A stretch of DNA of 9,806 nucleotides from an uncultured Lachnospiraceae bacterium (GCA_902782965.1 CACZPG010000076.1:1-9806), one strand, 5' to 3'. Shown: positions 1 through 7,226, counted from the stretch's first letter. The notes: generated from the sequence alone by a model not told the origin. Numbers and translations: made by a program.

Positions 1-2
1 CA

Positions 3-53
3 GAGGCTAAGTCGAAGCTGATTATTCAGAATAATGTAGTCTCAACAGAATAA
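3..53 (+). CDS. C-terminal end of an unidentified gene (partial)
   Basis: Reading frame 3 is open from the window edge to a TAA at 51-53 and encodes 16 residues, EAKSKLIIQNNVVSTE. The other two forward frames are stopped by TAA at 8-10 and TGA at 19-21. A strong + strand terminator begins ten bases after the stop, which is what one expects at the end of a real + strand gene. The tail is hydrophilic with a short Leu/Ile/Val stretch and has no motif I recognise, so the product cannot be named. The gene assignment is an inference from the open frame and terminator position only. Confidence 0.45.
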   Translation, partial: EAKSKLIIQNNVVSTE

Positions 54-62
54 TAGTTAAAG

Positions 63-86
63 AGTGCCGCTTGCGGCACTTTTTTT
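63..86 (+). terminator. Rho-independent terminator of the upstream gene
   Basis: A perfect 7-bp GC-rich stem (AGTGCCG at 63-69 with CGGCACT at 74-80) closes a CTTG loop and runs directly into seven T residues (80-86). This is a textbook intrinsic terminator for the gene ending at 53. On the opposite strand the stem is followed by only a short, mixed T stretch, so the + orientation is preferred. Confidence 0.93.
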
Positions 87-126
87 GTGTCACTTAATAA
101 GTAACAATGAAGCTTTAAAGTGCTGA

Positions 127-366
127 TTTGTACAATATGCACAAAAAAAGAGGGTTTTCGACTGTTGTAAAGATCTGTTTCGTCACTTTGATAATATCTA
201 TGTAGATGTAATCGGTAAGAATGAGAGCATGCTTGATAATCTTCAGAATAAGGGTACCACAGAAGAAACACCTAAGCGTTGCAGAGTTTCCGGTTTCACT
301 ATTCAGTCCGGTTCATTTGATTCTTCTAATTTTGTTCTTCCGGGTGGTATCACACTTAATTCATAG
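127..366 (+). pseudogene. Start-less open frame, probable 3' gene remnant
   Basis: After an in-frame TGA at 124-126, the frame stays open for 79 codons to a TAG at 364-366 and is followed by a terminator. The only in-frame ATG is at 229 and has no clear ribosome binding site. From about 184 the translation looks like real protein: it begins HFDNIYVDVIGKNESMLDNL and ends with VLPGGITLNS, with ordinary residue balance and neighbour-like codons. The first 15 to 20 codons (FVQYAQKKRV and on) are less convincing, so the true junction may lie near 155-185. I do not recognise the family. The best reading is the C-terminal part of a gene whose 5' end was lost by deletion or insertion. The alternatives are a chance open frame or a 45-residue gene starting at 229. 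No frameshifted continuation is evident upstream. Confidence 0.45.
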
Positions 367-401
367 GGGAGAAATCCTCAGACATACATAAAATCATATA
401 G

Positions 402-443
402 CACTATCCCATTTTTAATGCTAAAATGTGGATAGTGTTTTTT
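402..443 (+). terminator. Rho-independent terminator after the gene remnant
   Basis: CACTATCC (402-409) pairs with GGATAGTG (430-437). The stem continues inward through CATTTT (410-415) and AAAATG (423-428), with one bulged T at 429 and a seven-base loop. Six T residues follow (438-443). Together this gives a roughly 14-bp stem plus a U-tract. It lies 35 bases after the TAG of the remnant frame, which suggests that the frame once belonged to a transcribed gene. Confidence 0.9.
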
Positions 444-513
444 CATATTATATTAATGGAATCAGATATTCCTGGAAAACATATATCGAATCAGAATAAT
501 AAGAGGCATAGAA

Positions 514-1293
514 ATGGCGACTAAGAATACATATGCTGTTGTTACAGGTGCCAGCAGCGGGCTGGGACTGGAATTTGCAAAACAGCTGTCAGAAAGAGGC
601 TACAAGATAGTTCTTGTGGCAAGACGTAAGGATAAACTTGAAAAGATTCAGACAATCCTAAAAACTGAAAGTATCGTAATACAGGCTGACCTGAGCGAAA
701 GAAGTGAATGCATTGGACTTGTAGAGAAGTTGAAGGATCTGGATGTAGAAGTATTCATTAATAATGCTGGCTTCGGTGATTGTGGACGCTTCAGCGAAAC
801 AGATATCAATAAAGAACTTGGTATGATAGATGTAAATGTAACGGCTGTTCATATACTTATGAAGCTTATGCTTATGAAGATGAAGCAGAAGCTTCACGGA
901 TACATACTGAATGTTGCATCATCTGCAGGGCTCTTTCCGGGTGGACCTTACATGGCAACCTATTATGCGACCAAAGCCTATGTTACCAGTCTTACCCAGG
1001 CCGTAGCAAGGGAAATGAGAGAAGCGCATAGTGAATTATACATTGGTGCGTTATGTCCGGGACCGGTTGATACGGAGTTCAATGATGTAGCTGAAGTAGA
1101 ATTCGCTCTCAGGGGTATGAGTGCTAAGAAATGTGTAAGCTATGCCCTGGATCAGATGTTCAGAAAAAGGACTGAGATTATAGTCCCTACTCTTAGAATG
1201 AAGCTGGCGGTATTTGGAACCAGGCTTATGCCGAGGGAACAGGTGGTGGCCATGACCGGAGGTCAGCAGAAGAAGAAAAAGGGGATGAAGTGA
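514..1293 (+). CDS. SDR-family NAD(P)-dependent oxidoreductase
   Basis: This is a 259-residue classical short-chain dehydrogenase/reductase, the usual length for the family and probably cytosolic. The Rossmann cofactor motif TGASSGLG is at residues 11-18, and an Arg-Arg pair at 37-38 after the second strand favours NADPH. NNAG is at 83-86. The catalytic tetrad is complete: Asn108, Ser137 in NVASSAG, Tyr150 and Lys154 of YYATK. CPGPVDTEF at 181-189 is the usual loop after strand six. The C-terminus is Lys-rich. The ATG at 514 has AAGAGG (501-506) at good spacing. The gene stands alone between two terminator-like structures, so context gives no substrate. Related clostridial proteins are often annotated generically as SDR or ketoacyl reductase-like. 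It could act on any small carbonyl or hydroxyl substrate. The family is certain and the reaction is not. Confidence 0.93.
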   Translation: MATKNTYAVVTGASSGLGLEFAKQLSERGYKIVLVARRKDKLEKIQTILKTESIVIQADLSERSECIGLVEKLKDLDVEVFINNAGFGDCGRFSETDINKELGMIDVNVTAVHILMKLMLMKMKQKLHGYILNVASSAGLFPGGPYMATYYATKAYVTSLTQAVAREMREAHSELYIGALCPGPVDTEFNDVAEVEFALRGMSAKKCVSYALDQMFRKRTEIIVPTLRMKLAVFGTRLMPREQVVAMTGGQQKKKKGMK

Positions 1294-1320
1294 TCCCTGG
1301 ATTTGTCAGTATATAATCGG

Positions 1321-1349
1321 AAATCCGCTTCTCAAAACAGAGGATTTTT
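1321..1349 (+). terminator. Weak candidate terminator after the SDR gene
   Basis: AAATCC (1321-1326) can pair with GGATTT (1342-1347), and the run of T residues spans 1345-1349. The stem is short, AT-rich and has a 15-base loop, so termination would be inefficient. It overlaps the probable promoter of the next gene. I list it because it is the only hairpin with a T-tract between the SDR stop and the desulfoferrodoxin gene. Confidence 0.3.
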
Positions 1350-1357
1350 GATATAAT
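1329..1357 (+). promoter_or_regulatory. Probable sigma-A promoter of the desulfoferrodoxin gene
   Basis: A perfect -10 hexamer TATAAT lies at 1352-1357. Seventeen bases upstream is TTCTCA (1329-1334), a four-of-six match to the -35 consensus. The predicted transcript starts near 1364, leaving a short leader of about 45 bases before the ATG at 1409. I see no operator palindrome. Confidence 0.5.
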
Positions 1358-1408
1358 TTCATGTATGGGTAACTGTTAAAAAAGAAGTAATACAAGGGAG
1401 GTTACAAA

Positions 1409-1783
1409 ATGAAGGTATTTAAGTGTGCAAAATGTGGAAATATGATTTCCTATCTTGAGAAGGATGCATGTGATGTTATGTGCTGCGGCGAAGCTATGGT
1501 TGAGATAGTTCCGAATACTACGGATGCAGCAGGTGAGAAGCATGTTCCGGTTATTGAGGTTGATGGAAATATCGTTACGGTAAAGGTTGGATCAGTTGAG
1601 CATCCTATGATGGATGCACATTATATTCAGTGGATAGCTATCGAGACAGAGCAGGGAAGACAGCGTAAGACTCTTGCTCCTGGAGAGAAGCCGGAAGCAA
1701 CCTTTGCATTGGTTGACGGTGACAAAGTTAAGGAAGCTTACGAGTACTGCAATCTTCATGGTCTCTGGAAAGCCGAAGCATAG
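1409..1783 (+). CDS. dfx: Desulfoferrodoxin, two-iron superoxide reductase
   Basis: This 124-residue protein has the usual length for desulfoferrodoxin. It reduces superoxide to hydrogen peroxide without making oxygen (EC 1.15.1.2), taking electrons from rubredoxin or a similar donor in the cytoplasm. The N-terminal desulforedoxin-like domain has the Cys pattern C6-x2-C9-x15-C25-C26 for the Fe(SCys)4 centre I. The C-terminal superoxide reductase domain keeps all centre II ligands: His45 in EKHVP, His65 in EHPM, His71, Cys114 and His117 in CNLHG. Glu43 and Lys44 of the EKH motif match the residues known to act in catalysis. An extra Cys21 lies between the centre I pairs. The start is set by GGGAGG (1396-1401). 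The gene has its own likely promoter and a strong terminator, so it is probably monocistronic. Its presence fits a strict anaerobe. Confidence 0.96.
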   Translation: MKVFKCAKCGNMISYLEKDACDVMCCGEAMVEIVPNTTDAAGEKHVPVIEVDGNIVTVKVGSVEHPMMDAHYIQWIAIETEQGRQRKTLAPGEKPEATFALVDGDKVKEAYEYCNLHGLWKAEA

Positions 1784-1805
1784 ACCACGCTAAGTATTTT
1801 GACTG

Positions 1806-1844
1806 AAAAAGGACCACGCTTATGAAGCAAGTGTGGTCCTTTTT
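1806..1844 (+). terminator. Strong rho-independent terminator of dfx
   Basis: GGACCAC (1811-1817) pairs with GTGGTCC (1833-1839). The stem extends inward by four pairs, including one G-T, to a seven-base loop, and outward through AAAAA (1806-1810) with TTTTT (1840-1844). The A-rich and T-rich flanks make it able to work in both directions. A second copy of GACCACGCT at 1783-1791 overlaps the dfx stop codon and could compete for the same 3' arm. Confidence 0.93.
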
Positions 1845-1849
1845 CTGTC

Positions 1850-1877
1850 TTGTATCACCTACAGATTTTTGGTAGAA
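1850..1877 (+). promoter_or_regulatory. Tentative promoter for the DUF5662-dnaE genes
   Basis: TAGAAT at 1872-1877 is a five-of-six -10 match. TTGTAT at 1850-1855, 16 bases upstream, is a weak -35 with only the TTG conserved. CCTACA (1858-1863) and TGTAGG (1886-1891) form an inverted repeat around the -10 that could be an operator or just chance. A promoter is expected here because the strong dfx terminator lies directly upstream. Confidence 0.35.
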
Positions 1878-1925
1878 TCAGAAGGTGTAGGATGACGTAA
1901 AAAGGATATGGAGAAGGTGATATAA

Positions 1926-2678
1926 ATGTTCGATAAATTGTTTGATATAAAGAATCAGAATTGGTACAAACACCTCTGCACTATCAACGAGCATAAGCTG
2001 GAGGTGGGAAAGAACTGTTTCAGATGTGGTCTGTATAAACAGGGAATTCTTCATGATCTTTCGAAATATACGCCTGCTGAATTCTTAGTAGGAGCGAAAT
2101 ACTTTCAGGGTAACAGGAGCCCCAATGATGCTGAACGTGAGGATAAGGGGTATACAGCTTCCTGGCTTCATCATAAGGGGAGAAATAAACATCATCTGGA
2201 GTACTGGATGGATTATGACCTGGTAAAAAGAGATGGCAGCTTCACAGGTATGAAAATGCCTGACAATTATATAGTAGAAATGTTTTGCGACCGTGTTGCG
2301 GCCAGCAAGATATATAATAAAGAGAAATATACCGACAGAACTGCTCTGGATTATTTCAGACGTGGCAAGGGTAAGGGAGCTATGCATCCTTATGTCAGGA
2401 AGAAGATTAATCTCCTGCTTACCATGCTGGCTGAGAAAGGGGAGGATTATACCTTTGCTTATGCCAGAAGATATATGAAGGAATATAAGAAATATCTGAA
2501 AAGACAGAAATACAGGGCAAAACTGCAGAGGAAGAATAATAAAGCAAGTGAGATCATTAATGAGAAACTTAATGTGTCACTTAATAAGAAGTATTACAAA
2601 AGATTGAGAAGAGATAAAAGAAGTTCAAGGATTTCTTCAAAGATAGAGAAGAAATTTCGTACTCTTATGAATATCTAG
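1926..2678 (+). CDS. DUF5662 family protein with a long basic C-terminal tail
   Basis: A 250-residue protein whose first 180 or so residues resemble the DUF5662 family of unknown function, common in clostridia and their phages. Visible conserved blocks are GILHDLSKYTPAEF (40-53), KYFQGNRSPNDAERED (58-73), WLHHKGRNKHHLEYW (80-94) and CDRVAASKIY (121-130). His43-Asp44, paired histidines 82-83 and 89-90, and Asp122 suggest a metal site, and the His-Asp pair recalls HD-type phosphohydrolases; this is inference. The family is usually nearer 170-200 residues by my recollection. Residues 185-250 here hold 25 Lys/Arg and only 5 acidic residues, as in a nucleic-acid-binding or ribosome-associated tail. 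There is no signal peptide or membrane segment. The start has GGAGAAGGTGA upstream. Only 24 bases separate it from dnaE, which carries its own AAAGGTGA, so the two are probably cotranscribed. Confidence 0.8.
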   Translation: MFDKLFDIKNQNWYKHLCTINEHKLEVGKNCFRCGLYKQGILHDLSKYTPAEFLVGAKYFQGNRSPNDAEREDKGYTASWLHHKGRNKHHLEYWMDYDLVKRDGSFTGMKMPDNYIVEMFCDRVAASKIYNKEKYTDRTALDYFRRGKGKGAMHPYVRKKINLLLTMLAEKGEDYTFAYARRYMKEYKKYLKRQKYRAKLQRKNNKASEIINEKLNVSLNKKYYKRLRRDKRSSRISSKIEKKFRTLMNI

Positions 2679-2702
2679 CAAATATCCCATAAAGGTGACA
2701 GC

Positions 2703-5700
2703 ATGGCATTCACACATTTACATGTACATACTGAATACAGTCTGCTGGATGGCTCGGCTAAAATTGCCGAGCTTGTTTCACGTGCAAAAGAACTGGGCTT
2801 TGACAGTCTTGCCATAACTGATCACGGTGTAATGTACGGCTGTATATATTTCTACAGGGAGTGTCTGAAACAGGGAATCAAGCCGATCATAGGCTGCGAG
2901 GTGTATGTGTCTCCGGGTTCAAGATTCGATCGTGAGGCAGGAGCAAATGACGAAAGGTATTATCACCTTATACTTCTGGCCGAAAATGATACCGGCTATA
3001 AGAATCTGTCCAAGATTGTTTCTAAAGGCTTTACCGAGGGCTTCTATTATAAGCCTCGTGTAGATAAAGAAGTGCTTCGTGAATATCACGAGGGAATCAT
3101 CTGTCTTTCGGCCTGTCTTCAGGGAGAGGTGGCATTTTATCTCCGGAGAAGAATGTATGATGAAGCGAAGAAGGTGGCTCTGGAATACAGAGACATTTTC
3201 GGTGAGGGAAATTATTTCCTGGAAATGCAGGATCATGGTCTCAGTGATGATACTATAGTTAATACTGATCTGATGCGTATGTCTCAGGAGACCGGGATTG
3301 AGCTGGTATGCACCAATGACTCTCATTATGTAAGGGCTGAAGACTGGGAAGCTCATGACATTTTGCTGTGCATTCAGACAAATGCACTTGTGAATGATGA
3401 GAACAGGATGCGTTATGAGGGCGGTCAGTACTATCTTAAATCTGAAGAGGAGATGGCTTCGCTATTCCCGTATGCTCTTCAGGCTCTTGAGAATACTCAC
3501 AAGATAGCAGAGAGATGTAATGTTAAAATTGTATTTGGAGAACAGAAGATTCCTCATTATGTTGTTCCGAAGGATTTCGCCGGAGCGTATTCTTATCTGA
3601 TATCACTCTGTTTCAAAGGGCTGAATGAAAGATATGATCTGGATGTTGATATAGACAGAGTTATGAATGATCTTCAGGATATAGTCTGTGATTCTGATGA
3701 TGAATTCGGCTCTACTGTTATACATGAGATAATGGAAAGGCTTGAGGAAAGCTCTGATGAGAGAGAGAAGAATCTTGTAGAAAGGCTTGCATATGAGCTT
3801 GAGACCATTAAGAACATGGGCTATGTGGATTACTTCCTGATAGTTTGGGATTTTATAAATTATGCTAAGGAAAATGGCATAGGCGTGGGACCGGGAAGAG
3901 GTTCTGCTGCAGGAAGCATAGTTTCATATGCACTAAAGATTACCAATATAGATCCTATCAGATACAGTCTGATCTTCGAAAGATTCCTGAATCCCGAACG
4001 TATATCCATGCCCGATATAGATGTGGATTTCGAGCCTGAGGGAAGACAGCGGGTTATCGATTATGTTTCTGAAAAGTACGGAGAGGAGAAAGTGGTTCAG
4101 ATAGTTACCTTTGGAACCCTGGCTGCGCGTAACTGTATACGTGATGTGGGCCGTGCTCTTGCGATTCCTCTTCAGAAAGTGGATATGGTTGCCAAATCTA
4201 TTCCGGGAACTCCCGGAATGACTATAGAGAAGGCTCTGAAGGAGAGTCCTGATTTCAGAAAGTTCTATACAGAAGATGAAGAGATTAAATACCTGGTAGA
4301 TATGTCTGAAAGGCTGGAGGGACTTCCGAGACATGCTTCTATGCATGCTGCCGGAGTCGTTATAGGCAGTGAACCTATAGTGGAATATGTTCCGCTTTGT
4401 AAGAATGGTGAGGCTGTAACAACGCAGTATGAGAAGGATACGCTGGAAGAACTGGGCCTTCTGAAGATGGATTTCCTGGGACTTAGAAATCTGACGGTTA
4501 TCCAGGATACCATAAAGAGTGTTAAGGAAAGAACCGGTGAAACGGTAGACGTTGAGAATCTGGAAATGACGGACAAGGAGGTTTTCAAATTAATCTCCTC
4601 CGGAAAATGTGATGGTATATTCCAGCTTGAGAGCAGTGGTATGCAGAGCTTCATGAAGGAACTGAAGCCGGGCAGTATTGAAGATGTCATAGCAGGAATA
4701 TCACTGTACCGTCCGGGACCGATGGATTTCATTCCTCAGTATATCAGAGGCAAGGACAGTACCGAGCCTATTCATTATGATACTCCTGAGCTGGAGCCGA
4801 TACTTGAACCTACCTATGGCTGTATAGTTTATCAGGAGCAGGTAATGCAGATAGTTATGGCTCTTGCGGGATACAGTCTTGGAAGATCAGATCTGGTGCG
4901 AAGAGCGATGTCCAAGAAGAAGGCCGGTGTCATGGAGAAGGAAAGAGAGAATTTCGTCTATGGCAATAAAGATATCGGCGTTCCGGGATGTATAAATAAT
5001 GGAATAAGCGAAACCATAGCTAACAAGATATTTGATGAGATGACAGATTTTGCCAGCTATGCATTTAATAAATCCCATGCTGCAGCCTATGCTGTAGTGG
5101 CGTATCAGACGGCATATCTGAAGAAATACTATCCGCTGGACTTTATGGCGGCACTCCTGACTTCTGTGAAGGATAATTCAGACAAGATGCTGAAATATAT
5201 TGATGCCGTCAAGCAGATGGGAATTAAGATACTTCCGCCGGATGTAAATGAAGGAAAAGGCGATTTTGCTGTTTCCGGTGATAATATCAGATATGGTCTG
5301 TCGGCAATTAAGTCGGTTGGTGAATCAGTTGTAAATGCAGTGCTTCATGAACGCGACGAGAATGGAAGCTTTAAGGATATCAAAGATTTCATAAGCAGAA
5401 TGTCCGGAAAAGAAGCTAACAAAAGAACTATTGAGAATTTCATTATTGCCGGGGCGTTTGATGGTTTCGGAAAAAGCAGGAAACAGTTGATGCTGGTTTA
5501 TCCGCAGGTGATGGCACAGGTTGCTGATGAGAAGAAGAAAAATGCAACCGGCCAGATGTCACTTCTGGATTTTATGGGTGAAGATAATGCAGAGGCCTTC
5601 GAAACGGAATATCCTGACGTTCCTGAATTTACCAAGGATATTATCCTGAAGGGAGAGAAGGATGTTCTGGGCTTCTATGTAAGCGGTCATCCTCTTGATC

Positions 5701-6314
5701 AGTATCGGGAGATTCTAGAGAAGGAAACGAATATTACTTCAATGGCCTTTGTTATGAATTCACAGGAAGATGAAGAAGAAGGTCAGGCAGATGATAATGG
5801 CGCAAGAGATGGAGCAACCTACACAATTGGCGGTATCATTGAAGATATAAATATGAAGATTACGAAGCATGGAGAGAATATGGCTTTCCTGAAGCTGGAA
5901 GATCTTTATGGAACTCTCGAAATAATAACATTTCCTAAGACCTATGAGCAGTACAGGAATCTTATAGTCAAAGGTGCTTCTGTAATAGTTAAAGGACGAG
6001 CTCAGATTTCTGAAAGAGACAGAAAGCTTATAGCTTCGGATATTATTTCGCTTGATACGATCATTGATAAGAAGGAAGCAAAAGAATATGAGCTCTGGGT
6101 TCTGTATGATGATAGTAAGGCTTATCAGGATGGACAGTATCATTTGAATCGTGTACTGAAGCAGCATTTAGGATTCACTCCGGTCTATGTTCAGCTTAAG
6201 GCTGAGAAGAGGGCTGTTAAGGCATATTTTGAAGTTGATCTTAAGTCAGGTATTGAAGATGCTCTGAGGCTTGAACTCGGAAGTGACAGGATACTTGTTC
6301 GAAAGAAGAAATGA
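2703..6314 (+). CDS. dnaE: DNA polymerase III subunit alpha, DnaE type
   Basis: This 1203-residue replicative polymerase has the complete DnaE order. The PHP domain is at about 3-280, with HLHVH at 5-9, Asp40-His41, Glu66 and NDSH at 205-208, and its metal ligands look intact. The palm has GPGRGS at 396-401 and PDIDVDF at 437-443, so Asp440, Asp442 and Asp590 (MDFLGLRNLT) match the catalytic triad. The fingers include YRPGPMDF and FNKSHAAAYA. A helix-hairpin-helix region lies near 908-923, and an OB fold runs from about 1040. An acidic stretch (roughly 312-356) enlarges the region before the palm, and another acidic linker precedes the OB fold. Clostridia normally also have PolC, so DnaE may extend primers before handing over, as known in Bacillus subtilis. 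AAAGGTGA sets the start. It is slightly longer than Bacillus DnaE, and no frameshift is seen. Confidence 0.98.
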   Translation: MAFTHLHVHTEYSLLDGSAKIAELVSRAKELGFDSLAITDHGVMYGCIYFYRECLKQGIKPIIGCEVYVSPGSRFDREAGANDERYYHLILLAENDTGYKNLSKIVSKGFTEGFYYKPRVDKEVLREYHEGIICLSACLQGEVAFYLRRRMYDEAKKVALEYRDIFGEGNYFLEMQDHGLSDDTIVNTDLMRMSQETGIELVCTNDSHYVRAEDWEAHDILLCIQTNALVNDENRMRYEGGQYYLKSEEEMASLFPYALQALENTHKIAERCNVKIVFGEQKIPHYVVPKDFAGAYSYLISLCFKGLNERYDLDVDIDRVMNDLQDIVCDSDDEFGSTVIHEIMERLEESSDEREKNLVERLAYELETIKNMGYVDYFLIVWDFINYAKENGIGVGPGRGSAAGSIVSYALKITNIDPIRYSLIFERFLNPERISMPDIDVDFEPEGRQRVIDYVSEKYGEEKVVQIVTFGTLAARNCIRDVGRALAIPLQKVDMVAKSIPGTPGMTIEKALKESPDFRKFYTEDEEIKYLVDMSERLEGLPRHASMHAAGVVIGSEPIVEYVPLCKNGEAVTTQYEKDTLEELGLLKMDFLGLRNLTVIQDTIKSVKERTGETVDVENLEMTDKEVFKLISSGKCDGIFQLESSGMQSFMKELKPGSIEDVIAGISLYRPGPMDFIPQYIRGKDSTEPIHYDTPELEPILEPTYGCIVYQEQVMQIVMALAGYSLGRSDLVRRAMSKKKAGVMEKERENFVYGNKDIGVPGCINNGISETIANKIFDEMTDFASYAFNKSHAAAYAVVAYQTAYLKKYYPLDFMAALLTSVKDNSDKMLKYIDAVKQMGIKILPPDVNEGKGDFAVSGDNIRYGLSAIKSVGESVVNAVLHERDENGSFKDIKDFISRMSGKEANKRTIENFIIAGAFDGFGKSRKQLMLVYPQVMAQVADEKKKNATGQMSLLDFMGEDNAEAFETEYPDVPEFTKDIILKGEKDVLGFYVSGHPLDQYREILEKETNITSMAFVMNSQEDEEEGQADDNGARDGATYTIGGIIEDINMKITKHGENMAFLKLEDLYGTLEIITFPKTYEQYRNLIVKGASVIVKGRAQISERDRKLIASDIISLDTIIDKKEAKEYELWVLYDDSKAYQDGQYHLNRVLKQHLGFTPVYVQLKAEKRAVKAYFEVDLKSGIEDALRLELGSDRILVRKKK

Positions 6315-6332
6315 ATAGCTGGGTGAACTATC

Positions 6333-6360
6333 GGGGACGATTCTTCTGACTCATTTTTGA
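6333..6360 (+). repeat. Possible relict of a GGGGACG-type interspersed repeat
   Basis: Between dnaE and the methyltransferase gene lies a stretch reading GGGGACGATTCTTCTGAC and then TCATTTTTGA. It resembles the short interspersed GGGACGGTTCTTTTTGACTCA-like repeats I recall from clostridial genomes, sometimes associated with IS200-like transposases. Only one degenerate copy is in this window, so repeat status cannot be shown here. It contains no obvious terminator and ends just before the ribosome binding site of the next gene. Confidence 0.3.
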
Positions 6361-6379
6361 TAATTGGGAGGTTTGGATT

Positions 6380-7222
6380 ATGGATTATATCACATCGCCG
6401 GATAATGATAAGATTAAGATGCTTGTTAAGCTTCGTAACAGTGCAAAGGAAAGAAAGTACAGCGGGAAATATATAGTTGAGGGAATAAGGATGGTTGAAG
6501 AAATTCCCTTTGCCGATTTCTTGGAGCTTTATATAACAACTGATTTCTATGAAAAGAAGGTCAAAGGTAATGACGAGCTTTTCGCATTTGTTAATAAAGC
6601 GGATAATAACAGAAAAGTATATCAGGTTACTGATACTATAATGAAGAAAATATCTGACACAGAAACTCCACAAGGGATTCTTGCCACGGTTAAGATGAAG
6701 GTGAAGAAGGTGGAGGACCTCTGGGGAGAAGATATTGAGAAACCTCTAATTCTGATACTTGAGAAAATACAGGATCCCGGCAATATGGGAACTATCATCA
6801 GGAGTGCAGAAGGAGCAGGGGTATCCGGAATTCTGGTAAGCTATGATTCAGTGGATATATACAGCCCGAAGGTTATCCGGTCCACAATGGGATCGATCTT
6901 CAGGAAGAATATCGTTGTTACCTATGATCTGGTAAGAGATATCAAGGAACTGAAGAATAGAGGTATAGTTATTTACGGAATGCATCTGAAGGGTACTTCA
7001 ATGTATGAAACCGATCTGACCGGACCGGTGGGACTCCTGATCGGAAATGAAGGAAACGGACTTTCTGAGGAAGTGAGCAAAACAGCGGATAAGCTTCTCA
7101 GAATACCGATGAAGGGTGAGCTTGAAAGTCTTAATGCGGCCAGCTCAGCTACGATTGTAAGCTATGAAGCCCTCCGCCAGAGAGACATCAAGGTCAGCGT
7201 GGATATTGCGGATATGTTTTAA
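6380..7222 (+). CDS. TrmH/SpoU-family RNA 2'-O-methyltransferase
   Basis: A 280-residue SPOUT-class enzyme that transfers a methyl group from S-adenosylmethionine to a ribose 2'-hydroxyl of rRNA or tRNA in the cytoplasm. The N-terminal 100 or so residues match the SpoU substrate-binding domain, including VEGIRMVEE and the ETPQGILA block (95-102). The catalytic domain shows motif 1 DPGNMGTIIRSAEGAG (132-147) with Asn135 and Arg141, motif 2 LLIGNEGNGLS (219-229) and motif 3 IPMKGELESLNAASSATI (242-259), which together form the trefoil-knot cofactor site. The length and two-domain layout are nearest to RlmB/YsgA-type 23S rRNA enzymes, but the target nucleotide cannot be read from sequence. GGGAGG just upstream fixes the ATG at 6380. 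It follows dnaE by 65 bases with no terminator, so it may share that transcript. Confidence 0.93.
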   Translation: MDYITSPDNDKIKMLVKLRNSAKERKYSGKYIVEGIRMVEEIPFADFLELYITTDFYEKKVKGNDELFAFVNKADNNRKVYQVTDTIMKKISDTETPQGILATVKMKVKKVEDLWGEDIEKPLILILEKIQDPGNMGTIIRSAEGAGVSGILVSYDSVDIYSPKVIRSTMGSIFRKNIVVTYDLVRDIKELKNRGIVIYGMHLKGTSMYETDLTGPVGLLIGNEGNGLSEEVSKTADKLLRIPMKGELESLNAASSATIVSYEALRQRDIKVSVDIADMF

Positions 7223-7226
7223 AAGT

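Noticed and set aside
26..271. Minus-strand open frame of 81 codons across the first terminator and gene remnant
   Set aside because: It overlaps a + strand terminator and the more protein-like + strand frame, its translation is of low complexity (Tyr/His/Leu rich), and no ribosome binding site is evident.
26..500. CAGAATAAT occurring three times (27-35, 46-54, 492-500), with a small palindrome ATTATTCAGAATAAT at 21-35
   Set aside because: The word is short and AT-rich, the copies lie in unrelated contexts (coding end and a gene leader), and no regular spacing or flanking identity supports a repeat element.
1858..1891. CCTACA / TGTAGG inverted repeat around the -10 region ahead of the DUF5662 gene, considered as an operator
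   Set aside because: Only six bases per arm with 22 bases between, matching no operator I know, so it is mentioned with the promoter but not called as a site.
2919..4732. Several long minus-strand open frames opposite dnaE (for example 2919-3356, 3933-4346, 4265-4732)
   Set aside because: They are shadows of the dnaE reading frame. Their translations have no recognisable motif, and dnaE is unambiguous across the whole stretch.
6191..6673. Minus-strand 160-codon frame spanning the dnaE end and the methyltransferase start
   Set aside because: It overlaps two certain genes and has a shadow-like composition, so the intergenic 65 bases need no separate gene.
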